Shown here: positions 11,547-22,791 of the stretch, in pieces | How the letters are laid out: the number at the start of each line of letters is the position of its first letter | Numbering within the stretch: the stretch's first letter is position 1 | NCBI GenBank assembly: GCA_003290165.1 | Contig: QNQO01010660.1 | Coordinates: 1 to 64,000 of the forward strand | Direction of reading: 5' to 3' | Length of the DNA stretch: 64,000 bases | Source of the DNA: Berberis thunbergii | Taxonomy: Eukaryota; Streptophyta; Magnoliopsida; Ranunculales; Berberidaceae | Made by a program: the position numbers and the translations under genes | Notes under the pieces: generated by a model | Databases searched by the model: none | Seen by the model: only the letters and a program-made list of their open reading frames with translations | Told to the model about the DNA's origin: nothing

Positions 11547-11744
11547 TTTTAGGCTATATATCAGCACAACTATCATTTAGTTAGTCTATTGCAGATCGTG
11601 TACATTGTGCATTACTATGTGGCTGTGAGGGTCCTGTTTTATCTCCATATTTGTAGGCCATTACTGCTATCTCTTTGTATATATATTACTTGAGTATGTT
11701 ATGAATAAAAACAGCATTTTAATATTTATCTCTAATATTCATTA
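11534..11744 (+). repeat. 3' LTR of copia element
   Basis: Same length as the 5' LTR, with six substitutions. It is preceded by the purine-rich GCGGGGGCA, the likely polypurine tract. The pol stop codon (11546) lies 13 bases inside this LTR. Confidence 0.93.
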
Positions 11745-12398
11745 CATCACTCCTCTCATCTCCTCCTTCTCCCACCGCATCTCCTTCAACCTCTTTTGTT
11801 CCACCACAAAATCTAGATTCACAGTTTCTTACTCATAGAGGTGAGATCCATCGCTGCTTCACCTGGGTTTTCATGAGATTTGCTTTACCTTTGACATATT
11901 GATTAAGGTGAGATCCATCACTGCTGGTGATAGACGGTCAACAAATCTTTGAATCACTCAGAGGCGACGAGTACTCATCAATGAAACCGATCTTGATCTT
12001 CTTTTTCTCATTGATGAATCGAAACACAAAGACGAATGAAAGGTTTTGTGAGATAATTGAAACAGAGAGTGAAACTTCAAACACATAGAACGTTGAAATT
12101 ACCGAGGAGAGGGTGAAGGATAAGTGAGAGAGGCGAGAAGGAGAAGAGATCGTGAGTTCATTTGGAGGATTCTGAAGATTTTAGGGGTGAAAAATAGGGC
12201 TTGGACTTGATAAAATCTGTTGGGCTTGGGCTTGGGCTTGCTATAGTAATCGGGACGATCTGAGTATGAATTTCTAGAACCTGCTCCAACTAGTCCTGGA
12301 TTTGGACAGGGATGAAAATGGGTGGAACTGATTGCTCTCGGTTTGAAACTGTTCGGGACCATACCTGTCCGAGATTCTTGCCCACCCCTATACTCATG

Positions 12399-12595
12399 CT
12401 TGATTTTTATTCTAAAAAGGAAGTTTCTTAACTTAGTTGGCTAGGTTTAAAAACATATAAAATAATGATAAGCACTTAATAAAATGAAATGGAATATGTG
12501 ATTTGAAAGAAATTATTATTTTATAGATTCGGAATGAGAAATTGTCATCCCACTCAATCCAATTGTGTTTTTTATAACAATCTTGAAGGAACCCG
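12399..12595. other. Intergenic, nothing recognised
   Basis: AT-rich spacer between the hAT-type element and the next TIR element. No gene, RNA or repeat feature is supported. Confidence 0.4.
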
Positions 12596-12776
12596 TCTAA
12601 TTGTCGAGGGAACCAGCGAGGGACCCCACCAGGGTGGGTGGGAACCGTTCATTTTTCTCCAAGATGTGCGTTTGACTTTTCAACGCACACATTCTGAAAA
12701 TTCAACGCGCATCCTGGGGGGATGGACGGCTCCCACCCCCCTGTGGGGTCCCTCGCTGGTTCCCTCGATAATTAGA
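12596..12776. mobile_element. Small TIR element, copy 2
   Basis: The ends TCTAATTGTCGAGGGAACC and GGTTCCCTCGATAATTAGA are inverted repeats extended by CAGCGAGGGACCCCA and its complement. The middle (about 110 bases) includes a short GTGCGTTTGACTTTTCAACG / TTCAACGCGC segment. The terminal 27 bases match the element at 3623-3714, so both belong to one MITE family. No clear TSD is seen. Confidence 0.7.
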
Positions 12777-13935
12777 ATTTTTCATCTTGAAGAGAAAATC
12801 TTAAGAATAATCAATTAATCATTACATTTTCAAGTTTATTTTACTTTACTTTATACCTAATGTATTCTAGTAAAAAAAATCTTCAAATAAAATAATCACT
12901 AAATAAAATCTTACCTATTGAACTTTATTTCATTTTATTTTATGAGAAAATTACATTTTTTTTGTATGAGTATATTATTTTAATATTAAATAACTCATGG
13001 GGTTGGGAGCCTTTGGGTGCCCAAGATCCTTACCCAGGTATTGCTCAAAACTAAGTTGGGTATTAAATATATAAAGCCAAGTGTTGCCCAATTATCCATG
13101 GAACAATGCTCAAACCCTAAACCATAGTAAGTTTATTTTCCTCTTTCAATGTTTATGGTGTGGCATGATTAAATGAGGTTTTCATAACATCGAGAGACGC
13201 ATAAACATTTGGAAAATTTTATCATCCTTCCAAGATCATACTAGGTCACCCTGGTTGCAGAACCTGATTCCATACTATTTTTTGTAAAGAACATAAAAAT
13301 ATCTATATTACATTTTAAAATGATGTTTGGGGTTGGACATAAAAGACGACTAAAATTTACCCAAACATAGAGATTTAACGGATCACAAAGAGAGAGGTTG
13401 GATAAAGATTTATTTATTTATTTTTAACTTTTATGCCCCAACAAACTCTAACCATCACGTATCTAAAGGCTCAGATCGACTTTGAGTGTCGAAGACACTG
13501 GGAATACCCTAGTATATAATATTGAAAAAAAAACAGGTACGAGTAGTTGATTAATGAACCTTTGTTTAAGTTTAACATTGTAATCAATTAATTGCTTGCT
13601 ATGATTTCTATAACGACAATATTTGTAATTGGGATAGAAAAAGTAATGTCATCTGCATGGAGACATGTATAAGTATAACCCTCATAAACAATGGAGATAT
13701 AAGATGTAAAACACAGAAGAAACTTACAATTATAAACACAAAAGCCGTCGGGTATTGTGATGGTGTTGTGATGCCTCAGACGAAGTTGCCTGGCTTGCCC
13801 ACTTTTATGTTATGTTCAGATATGAAACTAGTAATGGCATATTTTTGCCAGCTCTTGAATCTCCCACATCCACCATCAAAATCTAGGGTAAATTATGATG
13901 AAAAAGAAAGGTTCAATGACAAAACTCTATTAACA
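12777..13935. other. AT-rich region, nothing recognised
   Basis: A 95-codon open frame at 13657-13944 shows no recognisable domain and has no splice context. I see no gene, RNA or transposon boundary that can be supported here. Confidence 0.4.
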
Positions 13936-14050
13936 AGGTACTAGCTCAGCTCGTAGGCTTGTGACGGATGTATCACAAATTCAGGGTTCGAACCCTGCTG
14001 GGCGACATTTGGGGTGAGAAGGATTAAGGGATTTAAAATAAAAATAAAAA
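13936..14050 (+). mobile_element. tRNA-derived SINE, copy 1
   Basis: A tRNA-like head carries an A box (TAGCTCAGCTCGTAGG, about 13942) and a perfect B box GGTTCGAACCC (13985-13995). A shared body follows (GGGCGACATTTGGGGTGAGA...GGATTAAGGG) and an A-rich tail. The body is the same as in the elements at 14642-14754 and 61788-61903. Target-site duplications are not clear for this copy, so its edges are approximate. Confidence 0.75.
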
Positions 14051-14360
14051 ATGATCGCATTCGTGTATCTTAGCAGGCTGAAAGTTAAATGTGACATCCA
14101 TAAATTTAACAACTTCTAGCTACACATTCAAAAGCCTAAAAACAACATTGTGGAAAGGACTCCCAATCTCTCCCTTATCTTTCCAACACTCTGCATAGCA
14201 ATTCGAGTTGCAATACTACGGTAAAAGAAATAGGGGTAGTACTTGGTAGTTTCTAGCATCTATGATTTATATGATATGATAATTGATTTGCAGGTGCCAA
14301 AGGCTGTCCGTCCAAAAAGATCGATACCATATTTGCACAAGATCAATCAGATAAAAAGAC

Positions 14361-14635
14361 TGATAGAATATAACTTGCAAAATAACGAAAATTGAAAGAT
14401 AATATTGGATATCAAATAAATTGAACGACAAAGTAAATCAACGATAAATGGACGATACGATAAATAAACGAAATAAGCTTTTTTCATTAATCCACTGATT
14501 ACAATGAACTATCTACGCTTCTATTTATAAAAAGCAAACCCTAAACCTAATATGAAACAATGTCTTAATAATACTAGAAATTTTAATATGTCTGAAATAT
14601 CATTGCTAATATTAATAAATATCCTAATTCCATCA
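14361..14635 (-). repeat. 3' LTR (left) of non-autonomous LTR element
   Basis: It is 275 bases long versus 246 for the other LTR. The difference is several short insertions and deletions, so the copy is old. It contains the promoter-like TTTATAAATAG region in reverse. Confidence 0.85.
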
Positions 14636-14641
14636 ACCTCC

Positions 14642-14754
14642 CCACCAAATATGTGATGGCTCAGCAGTTGAGCAGTGACGGATGATATCACTAGGTCACG
14701 AGGTCAAACTCAGTCGGCGACATCTGGGGTGGGAGGGGTTAAGGGAAAAAAATA
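14642..14754 (+). mobile_element. tRNA-derived SINE, copy 2, with 13-bp TSD
   Basis: The head reads GTGATGGCTCAGCAGTTGAG (A box), with a decayed B box GAGGTCAAACTC. The body GGCGACATCTGGGGTGGGAG and GGTTAAGGG are as in the other copies, followed by an A tail. It is flanked by an exact 13-base duplication TCCATCAACCTCC at 14629-14641 and 14755-14767. The duplicated target spans the first bases of the LTR and the polypurine tract of the host element, so the SINE landed exactly at that junction. Confidence 0.9.
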
Positions 14755-16270
14755 TCCATCAACCTCCTCAAGTTGAAAAAGCTCGTCCTCGAGCTTAAAG
14801 TCGAAGAAGTTTGATGAGTACAAGCAACCGGTCACTGAACATAACGCGAAGTGCACTTAAAGTAGTCTAGCCCGAAGCTTGCCACGATACACACTAGCTA
14901 AAAACTGAGGAACCAACTCAGAAATAAACCAAAACAACTCAAAGATTCAAAAGCTGCAATAAACCTGAGAAGACGCATGCGCATAAACTTGTGTCATAAA
15001 AAATCCCAATACGGATCAACATAAGCATCATCACTCATTGTGTCCGCCTCTGTAGGAACATCCTCTATTTGCTAAAAAAATGGGAAAGAAGTCGCATAGG
15101 TCAAATGCCTCACAGGTCAGAAATCGAGTGCATGTGACTGTGCCTTGAACTTCCTCATCCTGATATTCCCGTTTTCGGGCAAGGACCTTTGCATCCAATT
15201 GTGTCTGAAGATTTTGAATCTTGTTATTAGCTATCTCACACAATATTGGTACATTTATACAATCACGTTCCAAAACTTATCCGAGTCCGATTCAACCTGC
15301 ATCACGGTGGATGTGGTAGTGGTGTGTACATCACTCGTAAATGAGGATGAGGTTGTAGGGCAAATTGGTTTGGGTGACAGTGGTTTTCTGTCATTGGCCA
15401 CAGGAGAAAGAGGTGGCATAGGAAAAACAAATTCAGGTTGGGTGTAAGAGGGGACATAAGTGGTTTGTCGTGGAAAATAGTAAATTGCAAGATAATTCCT
15501 ATTTGACATCATAGGATATTGGGCTATACTTGGGCTAGAGTTATATTGGTATTAATATGAGGACGGGGAATAGGATAGGTATTGGTATGAATAATAGGGG
15601 TATGGATATGGGTCATTTTTATTATTTATTATTTTTCACACAAGTGAGGTGCCCTCATAAATATTGGGATGGAAATTGACAAGGTGGATCAAGGACTTAA
15701 TAAGAAAAATAGGCAAGGACCTGATTGAAAAGAAAGTATAGGGACATATTCTACAAAATTATCATCTTCCTTCCCCAACTCGATTGAAACGGTGTGTGTG
15801 TGTGTCGGAGGGGGGGGGGGGAGGTGTACGAGGGCTGCGATGGGACAAGGTGGGCGATCGACACAGATGGGAGCACTAGAAGGTCGATTGACCTACTGGC
15901 AAGGGCGAAAGAAAGTGGTGGGAGAGGGTAGCTTCGACTTGGGCTTCAGTTGGTGACGACAATTTGCTTGGTGCCTGCAATGGGGAGGGACTGTGGCGGG
16001 TGACTTGATGAGGGGACTGGGAGTTTGCGATGGTGATTGTAACTTGCACGACAACAGTGGATGGTGGTAAGGGCTATTCCCTGATGGTGATGATGATGTC
16101 TGGTAGCAAAAGGAGACGTGAACAATGTGTGGTTGCTGAACACTGACGTCGGTGAACACAACCTTTTTTTTGTTTTCCTCTATCTTCTCTTCTCAACTTT
16201 TCTTTAATCTTCTTCTTTCTTCAAACTTTTATCTTATCTATAAATCAAACAAAATAACAAAGAATCATTT

Positions 16271-16284
16271 GGCTCTGATACCAA
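16271..16284 (-). promoter_or_regulatory. Primer-binding site of non-autonomous LTR element
   Basis: On the minus strand this reads TTGGTATCAGAGCC, complementary to initiator tRNA-Met and adjacent to the LTR end TATCA. Confidence 0.85.
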
Positions 16285-16285
16285 T

Positions 16286-16531
16286 TGATATTATATAACT
16301 TGTCGAATAAAGAAAATCAAAAGATAATGTTGGGAATCAAATAAATTGTACGACAAATTAAATCAACGATAAATAAATGAAATAAACTTCTTTTCATTAA
16401 TCAACTAATTACAATGAACTACCTACGCTCCTATTTATAAAAGCAAACCCTAAACGTAATAGGAAACAAGAACTCTTAATATGCATAAAATACTACTATT
16501 ACTAATATTAATAAATATCCTAATTCCATCA
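16286..16531 (-). repeat. 5' LTR (right) of non-autonomous LTR element
   Basis: 246 bases, bounded by TGATGG...TATCA on the minus strand and by the AAGAC duplication on its outer side. Confidence 0.87.
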
Positions 16532-16536
16532 AAGAC

Positions 16537-17520
16537 AGTGTTTGGATGGGATTAGAGTATTAGACTAATATAATGCACCATCCTATTGGCAATAATATCC
16601 ACACCCCATGCTTTATAGCCAAGGTTAGCGGTATACCAAAAGTTAGTAAGCTTCAGGACTTAAAACTTGTTTTATGCAATGACTTAAACATGTTTTATGC
16701 AATCAAATCAATTATTTTGTACAAGTAAAACCCATTTGAAATTAATTATCTTACTTGTGATCAAGATGTGCGAGAAATTTTCCACCTGGAAAAATTGATT
16801 TAATAGCTTCAAATGAAGCTTTGATTGCTTCTCTCCAAGTTCCACAAATAACGTTTGTTCATTTTCCTGTTGTTGATTAGTTTGGATCTTCCATTGGCAA
16901 GGAGTAACCTGAGAGCAAGTGGCCCACCAAAACACCTTCTTTCCTTTCCCGAGCAGAGTGTTTGTTAGCATAAAGAACAAACTTTTATGTGTTTGGTGCA
17001 GAAAGATAGTACAAGTATGAAGCTTATGAAAAATGAAATTCCAAGTTGTAGAATAATTTAAGAGGTTTGGTAAACTTGTTAACAGTTAGGTACGATTGAA
17101 AGCCTTCATAACAACTCAAAAGCCACCAGATTTTGCTTTGACAGTACCATAATACTATCGATACCAAGTTTTTTTTTTAAAAGATTGATCCTCCTTTCAA
17201 ACGGCATGGGAACTTCTGCCTAGTTACTTAGGGCAACGAAGATACTAAAGGTTCATAAATTTTTTTTTCCAAAGTCATGAAATTGAAATGGAAAACAAGA
17301 AGGCACGCCTTGCCCCCTAACGTATTTTTTTGCAACATGTGCTTATGTTATCTTGGTCATTACTGTATATACTCTAATTTTCCTTCCTTGAGTTACGATG
17401 AAGAATATCTTGCTGCCTTTGGAGGAAAAAAATTCAATAGTTACGCCAAAGAGAGATAGGATAATAAAGTGAAAAAAAACATGCGATGAAGTCGTGCTTA
17501 CATTAACTAGCCCATTATTG
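16537..17520. other. Unassigned, AT-rich
   Basis: Short open frames (for example 16708-16980 minus) show no recognisable domain. This may include decayed 3' sequence of the copia element to the right, but no pol motif or LTR can be matched. Confidence 0.4.
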
Positions 17521-17559
17521 TATACAATGTGAATCATTCAAGAGAACAAAAGTATATAT

Positions 17560-18645
17560 ATTGAAACTGGAAACAAAAATTAAATTCCATCTAAATGATG
17601 GTACATAAACAATCTCATCTAAATCCAAATAAAAACCAGACTCTAATTTTAATCTAAAGACTCCAATTGCCTCCACACAAGCTTTGTTGTTATTCCCCAT
17701 GTCAATGAACCTTTCGGCATCATTTGTTTCAGACTCCTTATGCAATCCTGCATCGAAACGCTAATGTGACTAGTTCCACCTGTATCTATCCCCCAGGATT
17801 GGCGTGGTACTCGAGCTAGATTAAATTCAGAACAAACAAAACTAAAATTATCACCTTTATTTGCAAGCCACTTTTGATATGCGAGACACTTCTTCTTCAC
17901 ATGACCCGTTTTCTTGCAAAAGAAACATATGATGACCTTATCATGTTTCTGTTGCACATTTGCCTGTGAAATCCCATCAGATGCAGTTTCGTTAGCTTTA
18001 GCACAAATATTTCTTTTCCTTTTCTTGATGCCTAAATTGCCATTGGAAAATGTCGTCATATGAGCACTTTTGTCTTTTCTCGTTTCAGAAATTCCTCTTC
18101 TTGCACACACTGAGCAATGAGCTCATTAATAATCTATTTCTCCATTTGAGTATTATAATTGATGTTAAAGGGACCAAACTATGTAGGAAGAAAAATCAAA
18201 ATGGGGTACATAAGGAGATGATCAGAAAACTCCAACTTTAGTGTCCGCATTTTGGAAACAAGGTAGACATTTCCATTATGTACTCCCTTATATTTCCTTT
18301 GTCAGTATACCGCATGGTAACAAGTTTGCTAAGAAGCGTACCTGCGTCCACCTTTTTTGATGCAACAAGTCAGTTTGCAACTTGGCTTAGGAAATCTTTG
18401 GCATTTTCCTCTTTAGGCATGCCACCATGAAAAGTTTCAAAAATAGAATGTTTCATTATCATAAGACTAATGCGATTAGAGCGTTCCCACTTTTCATAAG
18501 AAACCTTATTTTCAGCTGAACAAGAATCAGTAGGCTTAGTGAGTTCATTAACACGAAGCGTGTAATCCAAATTCATACACCCAATAACGATTACTATATG
18601 CTATTTCCATTTTTCAAAATTTGAATCCATTAAGCACTGAAATGT
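17560..18645 (-). pseudogene. Copia gag-protease remnant
   Basis: Fragments in several frames read as a UBN2-type gag (ENKVSYEKWERSNRISLMIM, about 18430-18520; GTLLSKLVTMRYTDKGNI-like, about 18270-18350), then a CCHC zinc knuckle CFFCKKTGHVKKKC (about 17880-17925), then the aspartic-protease region WGIDTGGTSHIS (about 17770-17805). The usual D-S-G of the active site appears as D-T-G-G. The pre-integrase region breaks off near 17560. At least four frame changes and stops are present. Confidence 0.8.
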
Positions 18646-18962
18646 TGTTTAAGTTAGCAGATATCGAAGAAACATTCGATAAATAACACAAAAGAAACAA
18701 ACTCACATCAATATATGTACATTCCATCAACTGCAATGCATTGATATGATAACAAAATAAATAAATAACGTAGTCATCAACATCATACACATTTTGTCTA
18801 ATTAAGGAGCAAACAAATAAACAAATAGATGAAGGGAAAAATATAGTAAATATAAATTTACATCTTTAATAATAGGCCTTTATGAGAAACAAAGCACACC
18901 ATTACAATTCAAGTCTTTGAACAAACATGGTAATGTGAAAGTGTTTATCTCAAAACAACTAA

Positions 18963-19291
18963 GAGTGTGTTTGGTTGCATGGAATCCCATGCCATGAGAA
19001 TCCATGAGGGGACCCCTACATTTTAGGCTAAATTGATGTATTACTCTACATCCACCATTTGATTTTTTGATCAATGGTGTGAATGAAAGTCCAATGAACA
19101 TGGAAATCACATGCCTTGGGGGATCAAGGAGTGGAATTCTCATGTTCATGGGACTTCCATTCCCACCATTGATCACAAAATCAAATGTTGGTCAAATGGT
19201 AGATGTGGAGTGATATATCAATTTAGCCTAAAATATAGGGGTCCCCTCATGGATTCCCATGGCATAAAATTCCATGCAACCAAACACACCC
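18963..19291. mobile_element. Tourist-like (PIF/Harbinger) MITE, copy 1
   Basis: 329 bases with long inverted arms: GTGTGTTTGGTTGCATGGAA at the left and TTCCATGCAACCAAACACAC at the right, with symmetry continuing inward for more than 70 bases. It is flanked by TAA on both sides (18960-18962 and 19292-19294), the PIF/Harbinger target. A related copy lies at 33611-33809. Confidence 0.87.
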
Positions 19292-20769
19292 TAAGGCTAA
19301 TTAATAGAAATAAAATAAAATTGGGCTTGGCCAAACAATGACCTTCCTTTGGGCCGATAATTGAATGCATAAGTGAATCCCCAAAATATTTTACTTAAAT
19401 TACTTACCTTATACCGCCAATGAACTAGCCAAAACAACAACCTTCCTTTAGGCTGATTGTTATTCGCATGGGCCATGACGCAACCACATGCAATCCACTA
19501 AAAAAAATACTGAAATTCAAATTTAAATAAAATTTCATGAAAGAGGTCACTTCGACGACATAACACAAAATTTCACCTAAATTTAAAATATTTTTAAAGT
19601 GCTCCTAAAAATTCCTTAAATGCAGGAGTAAAGAAGGCAAAAATGCAATTGTTCTAGCCATACAGACCCAAAATGGTCCAAATGGGGTCTTAACCGATCA
19701 TGTTCAACTGATCTGGGCTGAACCAAATAAACTGGACCGAACGACGTTTACTGAATCAAACCAGTTTACTGCACCCAAATCAAGTTTTGGACCGAACTAG
19801 TCCATGCTGAACCAGAACCGGTCCAACTGGACCTAAAACAAACACATTTAGCATTAAAAACAAGCCCATTCAACATAAAAAATAGGCCCATTCAAACATA
19901 AGCCCAATAGGATGTTGGCCAAACTGAATTCAATAATGAGAAGAAAAAAAAGTTATAGTAGGCCCAATTGATAAATTCAACAAGTCCAACCCATTAAAAC
20001 TTCATCTTCTCCATTTAAACTAAAGACAAAATAGACATCTTCAATCACGACCACCTTATTAGTAGCACAAACAACAAACATAAATCAGAAGACAGAGATC
20101 CGCCTTTCCTCTTGCTTCTTCTTCAACCGACCACATCAATTAGGTTTTCTACTTAAACAATCTGAGTCTAGATCCGAAGATCTATCACACTGTTAATCAA
20201 AGAAAGGGGAGCAATCGACTAGTGTGGGGGGTTGATCATCAGAATCCCACTGCCTTCCATCATGATCGGCTAAAGCCAGATAAACGATCAAAAACAGAGG
20301 GGATATCATATGAAGATAAAAAAGGGGAAGGGCGTTCGATCAATTGCCAACAAACAACTAAAGCTACAGTTGGCTATCGAGGGATTTATGTGAGTCGAGG
20401 ATCAGAGGGTTGGGTTCGACGGCTAGAACAGTGACCACCGGAGATGCAAATATTGAATAATGAGGTCGGTCGATCACCTACTGAAGTCGCCAATTGAAAG
20501 GTTATGTATATATATTTTAAATTATGAACATTAAATTTGGAATTAAAAAATAAAAAAATTTCCAATATCGTTCTAACTACTGCCGACCACCCAAAAGATC
20601 CGTATGGGGTAGATTATTGAACAGCTAAACTACAATCCAATCGATGGGAAACCAGATCTGGCAAAATAGATTTTTAGGGTTTGATAAAACTCATGTGATG
20701 ATTGATTAATTAATCAATTAATAAGAAAACAATAAACCTTATGTTTTCTTCAATGATTCTTACAAGGAG

Positions 20770-20781
20770 GCTCTGATACCA
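20770..20781 (-). promoter_or_regulatory. Primer-binding site of minus-strand copia element
   Basis: On the minus strand this is TGGTATCAGAGC, two bases from the LTR end TCCTACA. Confidence 0.9.
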
Positions 20782-20783
20782 CT

Positions 20784-21230
20784 TGTAGGAATCTAACAGA
20801 TCCTAAACCAAAACCTCAAGTCAATAGTCAAGGAGGTAAAATTGAAATCAATGCGTACCTGAAGTTGCCATTGATGAATAATATCCTCGCAACAATCTTC
20901 ACGAACTAGCAACACACACCAGAGATCTTCCACTTCTAGAATCTTTCTTTTGTATTTCTCAAACCAGATGGGAAAAGTCGGAGATAGAGAAGTAGGTTTG
21001 GAATGGGGACCTCAACCGTATATATAGAGTCCTAATTCTATTATTAGCACATCATCAATAATAGAATTATAGTGGGACATAAATTGATATCTACACATAA
21101 ATAACCTCAATACTTAATTTAGTAATACATGTCAACACATGAAACATGCTTATGACCCTAGTCTTATTTCTTAAAGATCACAATTAATCGGGTCTAATCA
21201 AACATCACTCACCTAATTCGACAGTTAACA
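20784..21230 (-). repeat. 5' LTR of minus-strand copia element
   Basis: On the minus strand the LTR runs from TGTTAACTG (21230) to TCCTACA (20784), 447 bases. It contains a TATA element (CTATATATA, near 21020) about halfway along, consistent with a U3/R boundary. Outer TSD is not determinable. Confidence 0.8.
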
Positions 21231-22440
21231 ACATATAATAACTAGTGTAATACCCATGCCGTTGGCACTATCACATAGTACATTCTACCATCACGACTAT
21301 GTAAAATACTCGCAACATAGGTTTTTAGTTCATTTAAAAATAAAACTCTTAATTACATACTACAATAATTACGAATTAACTTCGAAAAAAAAGTTAATAC
21401 TCATTAACAAAAAAATGTTAATAATACCGATCAACACAACCAATGTGATAAGGATTTCAATCTCTACCAAATGTTAAGAAAGAAGGGATTCAACATTAAG
21501 AAATATCCTATGCTTGTCCCAAGTGAATTTTGGTTGCAACTGATGCCACATTCGGGTTGGTAAAGCACCATATAACCATCAGTTTTATTAAAAAGTCTTT
21601 TGTAGTATGACGGTGAGCTCAACAGTTAAAGAAATAGAATGTCATTAGGACAAAATAAGTGCAAATCTTTAGAAGAATGTCGACATGCAATTTTTTCAGC
21701 ATTAAAAAAATATTTAAAGATTTGATAGAGTTTGTTTTTTTTCTCCATATTTAAAACCTGTCATAAGCATTTGTACCTCTTGAAATCTAACATTCAAAAA
21801 AATTAACTTTAAAGGCACACTATATATATCTTTAAAAAGAGCATGAGTTCCATTCCAAGCTGGCAATGGAATCAAATCGATATTATTCAAAATTGGCATA
21901 TGCTGAAAAACGTTGGTTAATTAGACTTTAAAAAGACGATTCACTAAAATTAATACTTAAAATAGTGTCCCAAATTAACACGCAATTCAATCCATGTGCA
22001 CTTTCCAGCTTATCTAAACAAATAATGAAAGTTCCCTCAAATAAACAAGGAGGAATAGTAAAAATGTCTTCAACTTGATTTTCTGTTCCACTTTTGCCCT
22101 CCCAACTCTATGGTATTTACAAGAATTAAAAGTGGGTAAAAAGTCAAAAGGGTGGGTAAAAAGTAAAAAGGGTGTTTATGTCATTCAAATGAAAAACACT
22201 ATTAAACATTTTTACTATTTTACTCTCCCATATTTAAACTATTTACAATCAAAATCAGGCCCTGTAAACATTCATTAATTATATCTAAGCTTCTAATATA
22301 ATTTATTTTAAGCCCTCCATTTTTTATAAATTATAAAAGACCCTTACATATAACTTTTGGATTTCCCATTTTACCCTCCACATTTCATACGTTTACAATC
22401 AAAACCAACCTCTCTCCAACATTGATTAATTATAATTTAT
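21231..22440. other. AT-rich spacer, no gene
   Basis: This holds short imperfect tandem repeats (GGGTGGGTAAAAAGT-like words near 22125-22175; ACTCTCCCATATTTAAACTATTTAC-like words repeated in decayed form near 22220 and 22370). No coding or RNA feature is supported. The upstream flank of the first lipid-phosphatase copy begins near 22440. Confidence 0.4.
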
Positions 22441-22791
22441 GTTCGATTGTTCTCCTTTTCCCATAAACTCTTTAACAATGTGAAATCTTCCTTTGCTACA
22501 TTCTTGCATCTCTCTCAATAGATTCTTTCAATATACTACTTACTCATTGCCCTTGTCGTATTCATCTATATCATAAAAAACTGTTGAACCTGAGATAGAG
22601 AATGAACTTTTCTCATGTTGATATTAACTTCTGTTAGAACTTCATCTTGCTTAGCCAAGCACGTAGAATAATCTTTTGGGGTTCAAGATAGTTCACTTTG
22701 TCTCATAGCCTTTCCATTCCATACTTTGTATGCACTACTTAATTAATATAGCTTCTCAAGAACACCTCTCAGTTAAACCTAAAATTAAACC

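Larger units (their letters stand above)
6764..11744 (+). mobile_element. Ty1/copia LTR retrotransposon, nearly complete
   Basis: Two 211-base LTRs (6764-6974 and 11534-11744) enclose a primer-binding site, gag, protease, integrase, RT, RNase H and a purine-rich tract just before the 3' LTR. The 5-bp flanking duplication CATCA is exact (6759-6763 and 11745-11749). By hand count the LTRs differ at 6 of 211 positions (2.8%), so the insertion is fairly recent. The order integrase before RT is diagnostic of copia. The gag type and the region around the protease suggest the Ale/Retrofit lineage, which is an inference. Its coding frame is broken in four places. Confidence 0.95.
6315..12390. mobile_element. 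Non-autonomous hAT-type element split by a copia insertion
   Basis: The left end reads TAGGGGTGGGCA (6315) and the right end reads TGCCCACCCCTA (ending 12390), a perfect 12-bp terminal inverted repeat. The flanks CACTTATG (6307-6314) and TACTCATG (12391-12398) match at 6 of 8 positions, as expected for an old 8-bp hAT target-site duplication. Removing the copia element at 6764-11744 and one copy of its TSD leaves about 1.09 kb without a transposase frame. The copia insertion is therefore younger than this element. Confidence 0.7.
14361..16531 (-). mobile_element. Non-autonomous LTR retrotransposon
   Basis: Direct repeats at 14361-14635 and 16286-16531 are LTRs. On the minus strand they begin TGATGGAATTAGGATATTTA and end TATCA. 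The 5-bp duplication AAGAC flanks the element exactly (14356-14360 and 16532-16536). A primer-binding site lies next to the right-hand LTR, so transcription runs right to left. The purine-rich GAGGAGGT precedes the left LTR on that strand, and the adjacent CGAGGACGAGC phrase resembles that seen upstream of gypsy 3' LTRs. The internal 1.6 kb has no recognisable gag or pol, only short frames such as 15255-15512 (Pro/Ser/Thr-rich). A SINE has inserted at 14642. The element must have been mobilised by enzymes supplied elsewhere. Confidence 0.88.
17521..21230 (-). mobile_element. 5' half of a copia element (LTR, leader, gag, protease)
   Basis: On the minus strand the order is LTR (21230 to 20784), primer-binding site, a long non-coding leader of about 2.1 kb, gag, zinc knuckle and protease. 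Integrase, RT, RNase H and a second LTR are missing, so the 3' half is deleted. The leader holds a Tourist-like MITE at 18963-19291 and a low-complexity block of repeated GAACC/GGTCC-type words at 19660-19850. No TSD can be assigned because only one end is present. Confidence 0.8.

Noticed and set aside
15031..15512. Possible gag of the non-autonomous LTR element
   Set aside because: The frames are short, in different registers and without zinc knuckle or gag motifs.
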